Of a stretch of 64,000 nucleotides of DNA, positions 8,582-17,012 are shown piece after piece. Source of the stretch: Nostoc foliaceum FACHB-393 (GTDB lineage Bacteria; Cyanobacteriota; Cyanobacteriia; Cyanobacteriales; Nostocaceae); NCBI RefSeq assembly GCF_014698505.1, contig NZ_JACJTD010000030.1:30865-94864 (forward strand), in the 5' to 3' direction. A program made the translations under genes and the position numbers. Every line of letters starts with the position of its first letter. Within the stretch, counting starts at the first letter, position 1. A model generated the notes under the pieces. That model was not told the origin of the DNA. It saw nothing but the letters and a program-made list of their open reading frames with translations, and made no database searches.

Positions 8582-9934
8582 TCAGCTACCAGTCAGCAAT
8601 TTTATATGAGCAGGAAAACTGGCATTTTGCAAAGCTTGAACGGTTATTCTAGAATCTTGTACGCAAAATTGCCAACCCAAGCGAACAAGTTTACGAGAAT
8701 TTTCAGTTTGTATAATTCCGATCACTGGCATTTTTGCCTTTTCTTTGTCTCCTGACTGTTCTTGCAAAATTGTTTTCAAGCGATGCAGTTCTTCGATATT
8801 ACCTGCTTGCTGCGGATTTAACTCCACCATTACCATTTGTACTGTTTCCACTGGTTCTGCATCTTCAAGAATAAATTGAGTTTGCTCGTCGCGTCGATCT
8901 ACTTTTCCCCAAATAATCAATCTGGTGTCAACTTGGAGTAGGGAACTAATGCGTTCATAGGTTTTGGGAAAGACTACAGCTTCTGATTGTGTAGTTAGGT
9001 CTTCTATTTGCAAAATTGCCATCTGGTCACCTTTTTTAGTAACCACTTTTTTGACATTATTCAACATGACAACTGCACAAAGCCTTGTTTCTTCCCTTTG
9101 CTCTGCCAGTTGCGAAAGGTTAATCGGGGTCAAAAGCGGTACTATTTGCCGTAAGGATTTCAGTGGATGATCTGATACATAAAAGCCTAATAATTCTTTC
9201 TCCATCTGCAACTTTTTCTGTGGGGGCAAATCCATTACAGGTTTAGATTTAGGAGCAGTTTCAAAGGCATTATTTGCTCTTTTATTCTGAGTAGAAGAAA
9301 ATCCGTCGCCTAATAAATCCAAGAGATTTCCTTGACCACTAGCTCTGTCTTTAGCGCGAGATTGTGCCCAATCATACACTAATTCTAAGTCGTTAATTAA
9401 CTGTTGGCGGTTGGGTTCAATTTTGTCAAAGGCTCCACAGTAAATCAGCGATTCCAGAGTCCGGCGGTTAACAGCACGTAAATCCACGCGATCGCAAAAA
9501 TCAGCGAGTGATTTAAACTCTCCTGTCTCATTTCTCGCCTCCAAAATACAGGCGATCGCATTCTGTCCCACATTACGCACTGCCGAAAATCCAAACAGAA
9601 TCTTTCCCGCTGTCGGCGTAAAATCAACACCAGAACGATTAATATCTGGCGGATCTATGGAAATACTCATATTTGTACAGTTAGTAATATATCTCTGTAC
9701 TTTATCGGTATCTCCACTGTTAGCCGTTAACAGCGCCGCCATATATTCCAATGGGTAATTAGCTTTTAAATATGCTGTTTGATAAGTTACATAACCATAG
9801 GCAGTCGAATGGGATTTATTGAAGCAATTGGCAGCTATTAAGCCATTGTTGATCGCAAAATTATGGTCACGCTCAACCCCAATGTCATAGACATTTTGTT
9901 TACCTAAAGATTTACGTGTGGCTATTTTTATCAT
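8582..9934 (-). CDS. dnaE: DNA polymerase III alpha subunit, C-terminal half with C-intein
   Basis: Second half of the split replicative polymerase. Residues 1-36 are a DnaE C-intein (MIKIATRK..., block F around VYDIGVERDHNF, block G ending IAAN). The C-extein begins with the obligatory Cys37-Phe-Asn. The extein (~414 residues) holds the polymerase C-terminal part (AYGYVTYQTAYLKANYPLEYMAA), a helix-hairpin-helix region, and an OB-fold (LCAVVMLNN ... AEPVE). In cyanobacteria this half is translated separately and joined to the N-half by protein trans-splicing. The N-half gene is not in this window. ATG at 9934 is preceded by GGTAGG. The reading frame is intact and presumably essential. Confidence 0.96.
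   Translation of the reverse strand: MIKIATRKSLGKQNVYDIGVERDHNFAINNGLIAANCFNKSHSTAYGYVTYQTAYLKANYPLEYMAALLTANSGDTDKVQRYITNCTNMSISIDPPDINRSGVDFTPTAGKILFGFSAVRNVGQNAIACILEARNETGEFKSLADFCDRVDLRAVNRRTLESLIYCGAFDKIEPNRQQLINDLELVYDWAQSRAKDRASGQGNLLDLLGDGFSSTQNKRANNAFETAPKSKPVMDLPPQKKLQMEKELLGFYVSDHPLKSLRQIVPLLTPINLSQLAEQREETRLCAVVMLNNVKKVVTKKGDQMAILQIEDLTTQSEAVVFPKTYERISSLLQVDTRLIIWGKVDRRDEQTQFILEDAEPVETVQMVMVELNPQQAGNIEELHRLKTILQEQSGDKEKAKMPVIGIIQTENSRKLVRLGWQFCVQDSRITVQALQNASFPAHIKLLTGS
9827..9934 (-). other. DnaE split C-intein (36 codons)
   Basis: Encodes the trans-splicing C-intein. Key residues are His24, the penultimate Ala35, the terminal Asn36 and the following extein Cys. Compared with the Npu DnaE C-intein as I remember it, I see about five changes (positions 9, 28, 29, 32 and 35). 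Confidence 0.93.
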
Positions 9935-10493
9935 CCTACCCTACCCCCGAAAAAATTTTTGCAAAATTAATTAATTGATAAAATGATGAAAATTGTAGAT
10001 ATAGTAATACCTAATAATACAAAATTATATCACTAGAAAACACTGCTATCCTCCTACACAAAAGTGACGAAAGTATATCAAAAGCTTGGTAAACTATTAG
10101 ATAGACAGTTAATAGCATTATAATTGCTGTTTTCAAAGCTGATTAAACATATTCCAATACATATTAATCCGTTTATTGAATAGCACTGAGTGCCAAGTTT
10201 ATCGGCTTAGAGGAGAATCCCATAACTAAAGTTAGGGAATTTAATAAGCAACTTGGTTATTATATTCCACGACTAAAGTCACTTCTTCCAAACCAAATTA
10301 CCGAGCAATTATTACTATGTGCAACCTTAAGACTCAGCACTGAGCACTCATTGCTTTAGACTGTTTCGGTCAGATGTCTGGAAAGTGGGGAAGAAAAGTT
10401 TTCCCTTTTACCCTGCCTCTGTGCCTCTTTCCAATGCCCAATGCGTCAGTTACTATCGTTGAAAAGCAACTCAGTATAAGAGGGTGTGAATAG
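9935..10493. other. Gene-free stretch, divergent promoters
   Basis: About 560 AT-rich bases between the divergent dnaE-C and GDSL genes. No convincing reading frame, RNA gene or strong hairpin is seen. It should carry both promoters. Confidence 0.5.
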
Positions 10494-11465
10494 GTGAAAG
10501 TGGCGTTGATCGTAATTTTAGCAGTGGTTGTGGGATTGTTTGTGGTAGCTGAGATTGGACTGCGATCGCTCTTTGGCTTCGGTAATCCCCTAATTTACAT
10601 TGGTGATGAGCAGATTGGTTATTTATTGGCTCCTAACCAGCGTACCCGTCGTTTTGGTAATCGCATTGAAATTAATGAGTATTCTATGCGAGGTAGTCCG
10701 ATCAAAAAGACGGTTGCACCTTCTGGGCTGCGAGTTTTACTGTTAGGGGATTCTATTGCTAATGGTGGCTGGTGGACAGATCAGACTAATACAATATCCA
10801 CAATGTTGATGCATTCTCTGGCATCATCCACTAATAGTAATTATCAAGAAGTAGAAGTGCTGAATGCTTCAGCTAACTCTTGGGGGCCAAGGAACGAGTT
10901 AGCTTATTTACAAAAGTTTAGCAATTTCAACGCTCAAGCAGTAGTGTTATTAATTAATACCGATGATTTGTTTGCAACCCCTCCCACCTCTTTACCGGTA
11001 GGACGCGATCGCAACTATCCCGATAGTAAACCCCCCCTAGCATTGGTGGAAGTGTGGCAACGTTATATCGTCAAGCAAAAGCCAATTGCCGACATGAAAG
11101 CAGTGCAAAATGAAGCAGGCGATCGCGTGGGGTTTAATCTGGAGGCGATCGGTAAAATTCAAGCCCTAACTCGCCAAAGCAACAGCCAATTTCTACTAGT
11201 CATGACTCCCTTACTACGAGAAATTGGTGAACCAGGCCCCCGCGATTACGAAATTACAGCACGTCACCGTTTGAACGATTTTACCAGAGCAAAGCAAATC
11301 AACTATATAGACTTTTTACCGATATTCAATTCAACTACCAACCCACAAGGTATGTATCACGACCACATTCACCTCAACTTACAAGGTAATAAATTTGTCA
11401 GTGAAGTTATGGTGCGATCGCTTTTAGAAATATTGAGGGGGGTACCACTTCCTCAGAGCTACTAA
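10494..11465 (+). CDS. SGNH/GDSL-type hydrolase, membrane-anchored
   Basis: A 323-residue protein with an N-terminal hydrophobic anchor (ALIVILAVVVGLFVVAEIG). It has the SGNH block I Ser in VLLLGDSIANGG, an Asn-containing block (VEVLNASANSWGP), and the C-terminal Asp/His pair in YHDHIHLNLQG. These fit an esterase or acyl-hydrolase acting at the membrane or periplasm. It resembles proteins annotated as SGNH hydrolases in exopolysaccharide settings, but neighbours give no support for that. Start GTG at 10494 has GAGGG about 9 bases upstream. Substrate unknown. Confidence 0.85.
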   Translation: MKVALIVILAVVVGLFVVAEIGLRSLFGFGNPLIYIGDEQIGYLLAPNQRTRRFGNRIEINEYSMRGSPIKKTVAPSGLRVLLLGDSIANGGWWTDQTNTISTMLMHSLASSTNSNYQEVEVLNASANSWGPRNELAYLQKFSNFNAQAVVLLINTDDLFATPPTSLPVGRDRNYPDSKPPLALVEVWQRYIVKQKPIADMKAVQNEAGDRVGFNLEAIGKIQALTRQSNSQFLLVMTPLLREIGEPGPRDYEITARHRLNDFTRAKQINYIDFLPIFNSTTNPQGMYHDHIHLNLQGNKFVSEVMVRSLLEILRGVPLPQSY

Positions 11466-11653
11466 ATTCGTCAACTCTAACCCAAAATAAGGTTCTTAGT
11501 AAGCGATTTTTTGCTCAACTTCAAGGATCAGAGCCACTAAACTTTCTCTCATGGTGAGAAGACCACATTAACTTACTACGAACTTTCACAACCCCTCAAA
11601 AATAATGACCTGAACCACTAATTCTTAATTATTCTTAACTGAACAGTGTAGGT

Positions 11654-11990
11654 TTATGCCTCAAGCGATTGAACAATACTCAGTAGCTGCTCAGGCGTAT
11701 ATAGTTTAGTTATGTAGGCGTCAGCACCCTGCTTCTTTACCCACAAGCGGTGAATTGCCTGATTTTTACTACTACAAATTACAATAGTTACTTTTTCATG
11801 AACCAGATTTTTTTTGATGAAGCGATACAATTCAAATCCACTTATTCCTAACATCACTACATTAGTAACAATCGCATCCGACTTTTCTTATGATATTATT
11901 TCTAAATCTTCTTTCGCACTAGTCGCCTTAATGACTCACCAATTTAAATTCACTCAGACAATTTTAAATAACTAGAATGGTAACGATCCA
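11654..11990 (-). pseudogene. Broken CheY-like response regulator
   Basis: Remnant of a receiver-only regulator of the type that follows PatA-like genes in cyanobacterial pix/taxis operons. Read on the minus strand, a first frame gives TILVI-stop-NCLSEFKLVSH (an N-terminal receiver strand and helix). A second frame gives KATSAKEDLEIIS-stop-EKSDAIVTNVVM, then GISGFELYRFIKKN ... ICSSKNQ ... GADAYITKLYTPEQLL. The gene therefore has at least one frameshift and two stops. The phospho-acceptor Asp position reads Asn (VTNVV), and the usual Lys-Pro reads Lys-Leu. It lies 3' of the PatA-like gene on the same strand. Only the last 67 codons are still open. Confidence 0.85.
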
Positions 11991-12059
11991 GTTAATACTG
12001 AATCTCAAATATCCAACAAATATATTGGGTTTCGTGGAGCTATTTTCTATATTACGGAA

Positions 12060-13169
12060 TTAAACAATATGTTGAAAGATGACTTTTAGTAAATCTCCTT
12101 GTGTAAAAGGTTTAGTTAAATAGCCTGAAGCTCTTACCATTTTAGCTTTAGCCCTATCTAAAAATCCTACTTTTTCTGACACCATAATCACAGGTGTATT
12201 TTTAAAATGTGAGTGTTTACGCAGCAAAGAGCAAAGTTCATACCCGTCTAAATTAGGCATCGAAATATCCAACAAAATTATGTCGGGTTTTGTGCAGACA
12301 ATCTGCATTAAAGCTTTTAAAGAATCGGTGACTCCGACAACAGAAAAGGTTTGATCATCTAAATAACTTTTAATAGTATTCAATACCGTAGGACTGTCAT
12401 CAATACAAAAGATTGTGTAGATTTTTTTGTTAACAGGCGGTTGGATGATTCGCTGACCCTTATCCCTATTTTCATTAGTATTATAGGCTGGTGGTTTATA
12501 GGTGTTTGTTCTAGACGATTTGGATGTAGTTTTGGTTTGAGCTTGCGGCTGATTTATTTGGAACAATTGTGAGGGGTGCGATTGGGAAGTTGGCGATGTC
12601 TGATGAGAGTCTTCTCTTTCAGAGACGCTAACGCGAACGCCAACGCTTCGAGGCGTTTGACATCGTTCAACTAGTAAGCGGAGATTTAAATGACAAAACT
12701 TTGGCATGTCATCCAGAAAGCTTTCAGGAATAAATTCATAACTCCCCTCTTCTAAGTTCAGAAATGACTCCAGAACTTCTAGCGCCAATTGCTCTATCAG
12801 TATCGCCGCTTGAGAGGGACTAATATATTTCTGATTGACTAACCAGCAAATAGCCAAATAATCTGGGTTCGGTATTGCTTGATTTTCAATACCAGTCTCA
12901 AATATCGCCCGCAACTGTTCGTGAATTCCGCGAGGGAGAGTCGAAATTTGCTGACTCAAGCGTTGCAAATTCCTGTAAAGTGGCTCAAACATTTTCTCTG
13001 AGTAGCAGGCATAAATTAGTTTACCCTCGTCCATATATATTGACCAAGAGCCTGACGTGCTAAACACTTGCAAACAACCAGTAACCGACTTACCAGTGAT
13101 TTTTTTTAACAGAGATAAAGGCTGGAGCTTTTGGAAAAATCTGTATCTACTAATCGGAAGTGTCTTCAT
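12060..13169 (-). CDS. PatA/PixG-like response regulator (DUF4388 + receiver)
   Basis: Protein of 369 residues. The N-terminal ~170 residues match the DUF4388/PATAN-type domain (ITGKSVTGCLQVF, SWSIYMDEGKLIYACY). A low-complexity Ser/Thr/Gln linker (about 180-240) follows, and then a C-terminal receiver (IFCIDDSPTVL, phospho-Asp in IILLDISMPNLDGYELC, and GYLTKPF). Family members steer pilus motility, phototaxis or heterocyst patterning. The linker contains a stretch (PRSVGVRVSVSERED) encoded by a dispersed repeat (12619-12662). The downstream CheY-like gene is dead, and no CheW, MCP or CheA genes follow, so a complete pathway is not present here. Confidence 0.88.
   Translation of the reverse strand: MKTLPISRYRFFQKLQPLSLLKKITGKSVTGCLQVFSTSGSWSIYMDEGKLIYACYSEKMFEPLYRNLQRLSQQISTLPRGIHEQLRAIFETGIENQAIPNPDYLAICWLVNQKYISPSQAAILIEQLALEVLESFLNLEEGSYEFIPESFLDDMPKFCHLNLRLLVERCQTPRSVGVRVSVSEREDSHQTSPTSQSHPSQLFQINQPQAQTKTTSKSSRTNTYKPPAYNTNENRDKGQRIIQPPVNKKIYTIFCIDDSPTVLNTIKSYLDDQTFSVVGVTDSLKALMQIVCTKPDIILLDISMPNLDGYELCSLLRKHSHFKNTPVIMVSEKVGFLDRAKAKMVRASGYLTKPFTQGDLLKVIFQHIV
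12619..12662. repeat. Dispersed repeat inside PatA-like gene
   Basis: Contains AGAGACGCTAACGCGAACGC, related to a copy near 6061 (ACACGCTACGCGAACGCC). It encodes part of the interdomain linker in frame. Confidence 0.6.
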
Positions 13170-14460
13170 TGGGATGGCTCTGGAATAAAATTAACATTTG
13201 CAGGCAAAATTAGTGAATTACCTTTTCGGAATTCACCGCGACTTTGTTGGGAGCACTGTCAAATAAATATAGCGGTCACATTTAAGTTAGTACAGAGATT
13301 CCACACCCCCCAACTCCTAATTCACCAATCTCTGTTAAGCTATAAAGCACAAATTACAACTAAACCAATCCATATTATTGCCCAATAGCAAAATGGCCCG
13401 ACTGGTTGCCAGGATATAGTATTTCAAAAATTAGATTGGTTTTCTGTATCTTTCGCTAATCTAGCCAATCTAACAGTAACTCAAGTGCAACACGCAGACC
13501 ATTGGCTCTCGCCCATCAGTCACAAAAGCATCATTGATATCCGTATTTAGCAGCTTGAAATTGTAGATACTTTAGTTCTCTTGCAAAAGTTATTTTGCCT
13601 CTAATGCTAAAATCTGGAGCGACCAAAATCTACTGTAACGTAGACCTAAATAATTCTCCATCAAGGCTTTTAGCCATTCAGTTTGCGCTGACAAACTATG
13701 TTTTTGTAGGCGTAACGAAAGTCGCCGGGCACTTTTGCTAGAAGTTTATTCTTGAGGGGAACTTCTTCAATAGAAAAAGTATTATTAAAAACTAAGTATT
13801 CTAAAAGTTTTAGGTATACTTAGATTTGTGATTGTAGAGCAACTCTTAGTGTTGGGATTAGGCAAAATTATCACTTGCACAACAAGAATGGTAACCTCCG
13901 ACCAAGGATGAGTTAGCTGGCTGGTAATTGCCGCCATGATGGTATGTGGTGAGATGCACAGGCAACCAAATCAGCAGAAGGGAGTCTCTTCATAAACACT
14001 GGACTGAAAACGGGTTCTAATATTGTGTAGGGCTAAAATAGTCCACCCGGCACAATTTGGAGTGACAAATTCAAGAACTTGCAGCGAAATTCTTGATTGG
14101 TAGTATATACCTGCAAAATAGCTCTTTTCAGCTAGATGGTAGATAACAAGTAAGTAACCACTAAAATTCAGATTACTATAATTTTCAAAAAAAGTTAGCA
14201 AAAATATATAAACTTCATGATAAATCAGTAAAGGAAACATGAAAACTAATTAATATTATCTTTCAGTATTTATTTGATCGAATATCCGGAAAGGCTGAAA
14301 ATGTACCGTAAAAGATAATTGTGTCTGTTGATTGAATTACACTTATAAATGAGTGAATCATTTTATGGGAGCAATTTGCTCGAAAAATCTTAAATTTTTA
14401 AAGTTACAAATAATACAAAATTGTCCCCAATCGCATTCATTAACGCATTAAGTTATATTT
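13170..14460. other. Gene-poor region with possible decayed coding fragments
   Basis: About 1.3 kb without a firm gene. Two stretches look protein-like but broken. On plus, 13389-13551 reads QNGPTGCQDIVF... ADHWLSPISHKS after an in-frame TAG. On minus, 13590-13790 reads EEVPLKNKLL in one frame, then SARRLSLRLQKHSLSAQTEW in another, with a closing stop. I do not recognise either family. The open frame at 13971-14240 (minus) lacks coding character. Confidence 0.35.
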
Positions 14461-14495
14461 AGCAAAAAGACGCAAAAAAATTATTTGCGTCTTTG
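14461..14495 (-). terminator. Terminator for the minus-strand membrane protein
   Basis: AAAGACGCAAA at 14466-14476 pairs with TTTGCGTCTTT at 14484-14494. Read on the minus strand the stem is followed by TTTTG. Confidence 0.7.
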
Positions 14496-14544
14496 GCGTG
14501 AGATTTAGAAGTGGACATTCTCACCGTTATACCTCGCCATTTAC

Positions 14545-15036
14545 TTAAACTTGCTCCCGCCAGCACCAGCTTAAAAGTGTACCGCCAGCTACCAGCTTAA
14601 CTACTTCCAATACCCAATAACTACCGTGTAGTAAGTTCATTGTCGATGGAATAGCAGTAGCAGCTTCAAATAGGTTGAGTTGAACACCTATCGCGCACAT
14701 CTGCGGGGTTAAAAAATAGGTGTCAAGCATAGCTATAGTTAGCAGCAACACAGATAAAACAATGCTGCCAATACGCCAATGATATCGGGTTTTGCTCAAA
14801 GCTAATGCCCCAGTCAGGACTACAGCAGCAGATAATAATTCCATCCGATTGAAGTTCCAAAAAATCGTATAGCCTGCTGTCGTGAAACCAGCTTGGCTCA
14901 TCATGCCAGAAAGATAAAGACTAGGCATAATTACCCAGTCTAAAACTAGACTAGCACTGAGCCAAAACCCCAAAGTCAATATGATAGCGGTTTGCCAAAT
15001 TGGTCGTTTGAATTCAAGGCTAGAAATAGCAGTCAT
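14545..15036 (-). CDS. Four-helix membrane protein, unknown
   Basis: A 163-residue hydrophobic protein with about four predicted membrane helices (AIILTLGFWLSASLVLDWV, LLSAAVVLTGALALS, IGSIVLSVLLLTIAMLDTYFL, and WVLEVVKLVAGGTLLSW). The motif around LDWVIMPSLY and the loop FWNFNRME recall DUF4149-like or anchor proteins, but I cannot assign a family with confidence. A clear terminator follows on the minus strand. The flanks are repeat-rich and gene-poor, so it is monocistronic. No signal peptide cleavage site is evident. Confidence 0.8.
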   Translation of the reverse strand: MTAISSLEFKRPIWQTAIILTLGFWLSASLVLDWVIMPSLYLSGMMSQAGFTTAGYTIFWNFNRMELLSAAVVLTGALALSKTRYHWRIGSIVLSVLLLTIAMLDTYFLTPQMCAIGVQLNLFEAATAIPSTMNLLHGSYWVLEVVKLVAGGTLLSWCWREQV

Positions 15037-16164
15037 AAAATAATTGCGTGTGTTGTATATTTCTTAGTTTGTAACTTCACTAGCAGTTTGACAACAAATA
15101 TCAACTAACCTTTACAAAGCGATTCCCTCTTCAATTCTTAATTCAATCTCAATAATTTTTAAATTTAGTTGAGAAATATGAAGATATTTTAAGAAGTAAT
15201 TTAAATAGATTTTGCCTGTTAGAAATACTCATTTTTTATATCGCAAGTCACTGGACAAACAATATCGGGTGTTAAAGCTGACACTTAAGTAATTGCGATA
15301 ATCACACCAAATAGACCTTTCTTAAGTAAATCAGAAGATTTGAGTGAATACCAATTACTAGTAAAAGATAATATGGAGTGGCGCTCAGTTGAGTAGCAGT
15401 AACAACTGAAATCTGATCCTACAACCCCGTTCAAAAGGCAGGTAAAATTTAACTTATCCCACGGCTTGAAGCCTTGGGATTTTGAGTCATTAGTCATTGG
15501 CATTAATGACTAAATCGGTGGGCGGCTATCCCGGACACCTCTTGAAAGTATGGGATTCCCAACGATTTTTGTTGAATTCCCCTCATGATGCCATGTGCAG
15601 AGATAGACTCTTTGATACAGATAAACATGACTTTCGAGCACTCCGGCAACAGTCTCAATCAATGCAGATATTCTTTTGATATGTCTAGAGAGCTATTTCA
15701 ACCCTGGATAACGGAACTTAAATGTGGTTCAGCTTATCTAGATTGTTATGCAGACTGAGATGGCAAAGTTCATTAAAACTTCAATAAGATCAAAACACAA
15801 AGAACTTGAATATTTTTTGATTATATGAAATAATCTTAACTTGTTGAATTAATTTCATTAACCTTAGCTTAATTTTAGACCCTTACAAATCAAGGATTTC
15901 ACATTTGACAAGCTAATCAAGCGAGCGTTTAAGTAAAAAAAATACTCTTAGCTGCCTAAAGATTACTGAAGTATATTTGGTGAATATCTGGGCTGATGGG
16001 TAAACTTATTCCTATCAGTCAAGCACCGCATATGTCCATAAAAAGTAATCTTACGCAGGCAGGAAAATCATACTTTCACAGCAGATATTCAAGTTTAAAA
16101 CAAGAATACTTAAATATCTGAAAATATCTGCGGTAAGTGGGCTAGATAATCAAGGTGGAAACTC
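15037..16164. other. Gene-free stretch with one hairpin repeat
   Basis: About 1.1 kb. The only structure is the repeat at 15452-15564. Short open frames overlapping it are repeat-derived. Nothing else is recognised. Confidence 0.5.
15452..15564 (+). repeat. Two-hairpin dispersed repeat, copy A
   Basis: Left hairpin CCCACGGCTT / AAGCCTTGGG at 15458-15478, then the conserved core GGGCGGCTATCCCGGACAC, then the right hairpin TGGGATTCCCA. It shares core and layout with copies at 19806-19970 and 58211-58330, while the stem bases differ in a compensated way. Confidence 0.75.
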
Positions 16165-16839
16165 ATGACAAACTTAGTTTTTCAAAAATCAAACTATTTT
16201 CATCAATTGAAAGTTTTTTTATTAACATTTTTGGCAACAATTATTCCATTTTCTATACTGGTAATAGCTTTCAAATTAAAAACTAAACTACCTGCCGACT
16301 ATTTGACGAGAGATCCATCTGCCATAATGAGTGTGCCTTTTTACTTGGGGTTTTTCTCCAATATTGGTATATTGTTTTGGTGTTCTTGTGCAAGCATATG
16401 TCTCTTTAGTTATGCACTACTCAGAAAAGATATCAGAGCTAAAGAATATTCCTCATTCTTCTTGTTTTCTGGACTCTTGACATCTTTGTTACTATTAGAT
16501 GACTTTTTCTTAATTCATGAAAGTGTATTTCCTGATTATTTACATATTAATGAAAGTATCGTTTACGCAAGTTATGTTGCACTTGGGTTACTGTTTTTTA
16601 TAAAGTTTAAAACTATTCTGAAGAAAACTGAATTGATGATTTTGTTATTTTCTCTAGTATTTTTTGGATTATCAATTATTTGCGATAAGATATTTCCTAG
16701 TATATCTATTGCCGTAGAAGATACGTTGAAACTAGTAGGAATTACTACTTGGTTTACATATTTCACAAGGATATGCCTAAAACGGGTAAACAAGCTTCTA
16801 AGTTTGTCAGTTTTGGAGAAACAGTCTTTGTCACGCTGA
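16165..16839 (+). CDS. Multi-pass membrane protein, unknown
   Basis: A 224-residue protein with about six predicted membrane helices (FLLTFLATIIPFSILVIAF, FYLGFFSNIGILFWCSCASI, SSFFLFSGLLTSLLLLDDFF, YASYVALGLLFFIKF, MILLFSLVFFGLSII, and VGITTWFTYF). The acidic LDDFFLIHE between helices and a following Glu are conserved-looking polar membrane residues. I do not recognise the family. It is AT-rich relative to neighbours. ATG at 16165 with AAGGTGG upstream supports the start. It stands alone, with a symmetric hairpin after it. Confidence 0.78.
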   Translation: MTNLVFQKSNYFHQLKVFLLTFLATIIPFSILVIAFKLKTKLPADYLTRDPSAIMSVPFYLGFFSNIGILFWCSCASICLFSYALLRKDIRAKEYSSFFLFSGLLTSLLLLDDFFLIHESVFPDYLHINESIVYASYVALGLLFFIKFKTILKKTELMILLFSLVFFGLSIICDKIFPSISIAVEDTLKLVGITTWFTYFTRICLKRVNKLLSLSVLEKQSLSR

Positions 16840-16905
16840 ATATTAGACATTTAAAGAAGCAAAATGTCCAGATTAATTTCTTGAAAATTCATAATTATGT
16901 AACAT

Positions 16906-16970
16906 AAAAAGGATTTCAACCCACCTCAAACAAGACTGCTTGTTAGTTGTGGGAGAATCAAACCCTTTTT
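16906..16970. terminator. Hairpin between convergent genes
   Basis: AAAAAGG ... CCCAC (16906-16924) pairs with GTGGG ... CCTTTTT (16949-16970), leaving an A-run on one side and a T-run on the other. It can serve the membrane protein gene (+) and the cyclase gene (-). Confidence 0.6.
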
Positions 16971-17012
16971 AATTAATAATTAATAATTAGCTTGAATTTA
17001 ATTCCTGGATGT

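Noticed and set aside
8561..8755. 64-codon plus-strand frame
   Set aside because: Antisense to the end of the dnaE C-half gene.
13971..14240. 89-codon minus-strand frame
   Set aside because: AT-rich, no ribosome site, no family resemblance and a biased composition typical of chance frames.
15497..15679. 60-codon frame over the hairpin repeat
   Set aside because: It is made largely of repeat copy A and has no coding character.
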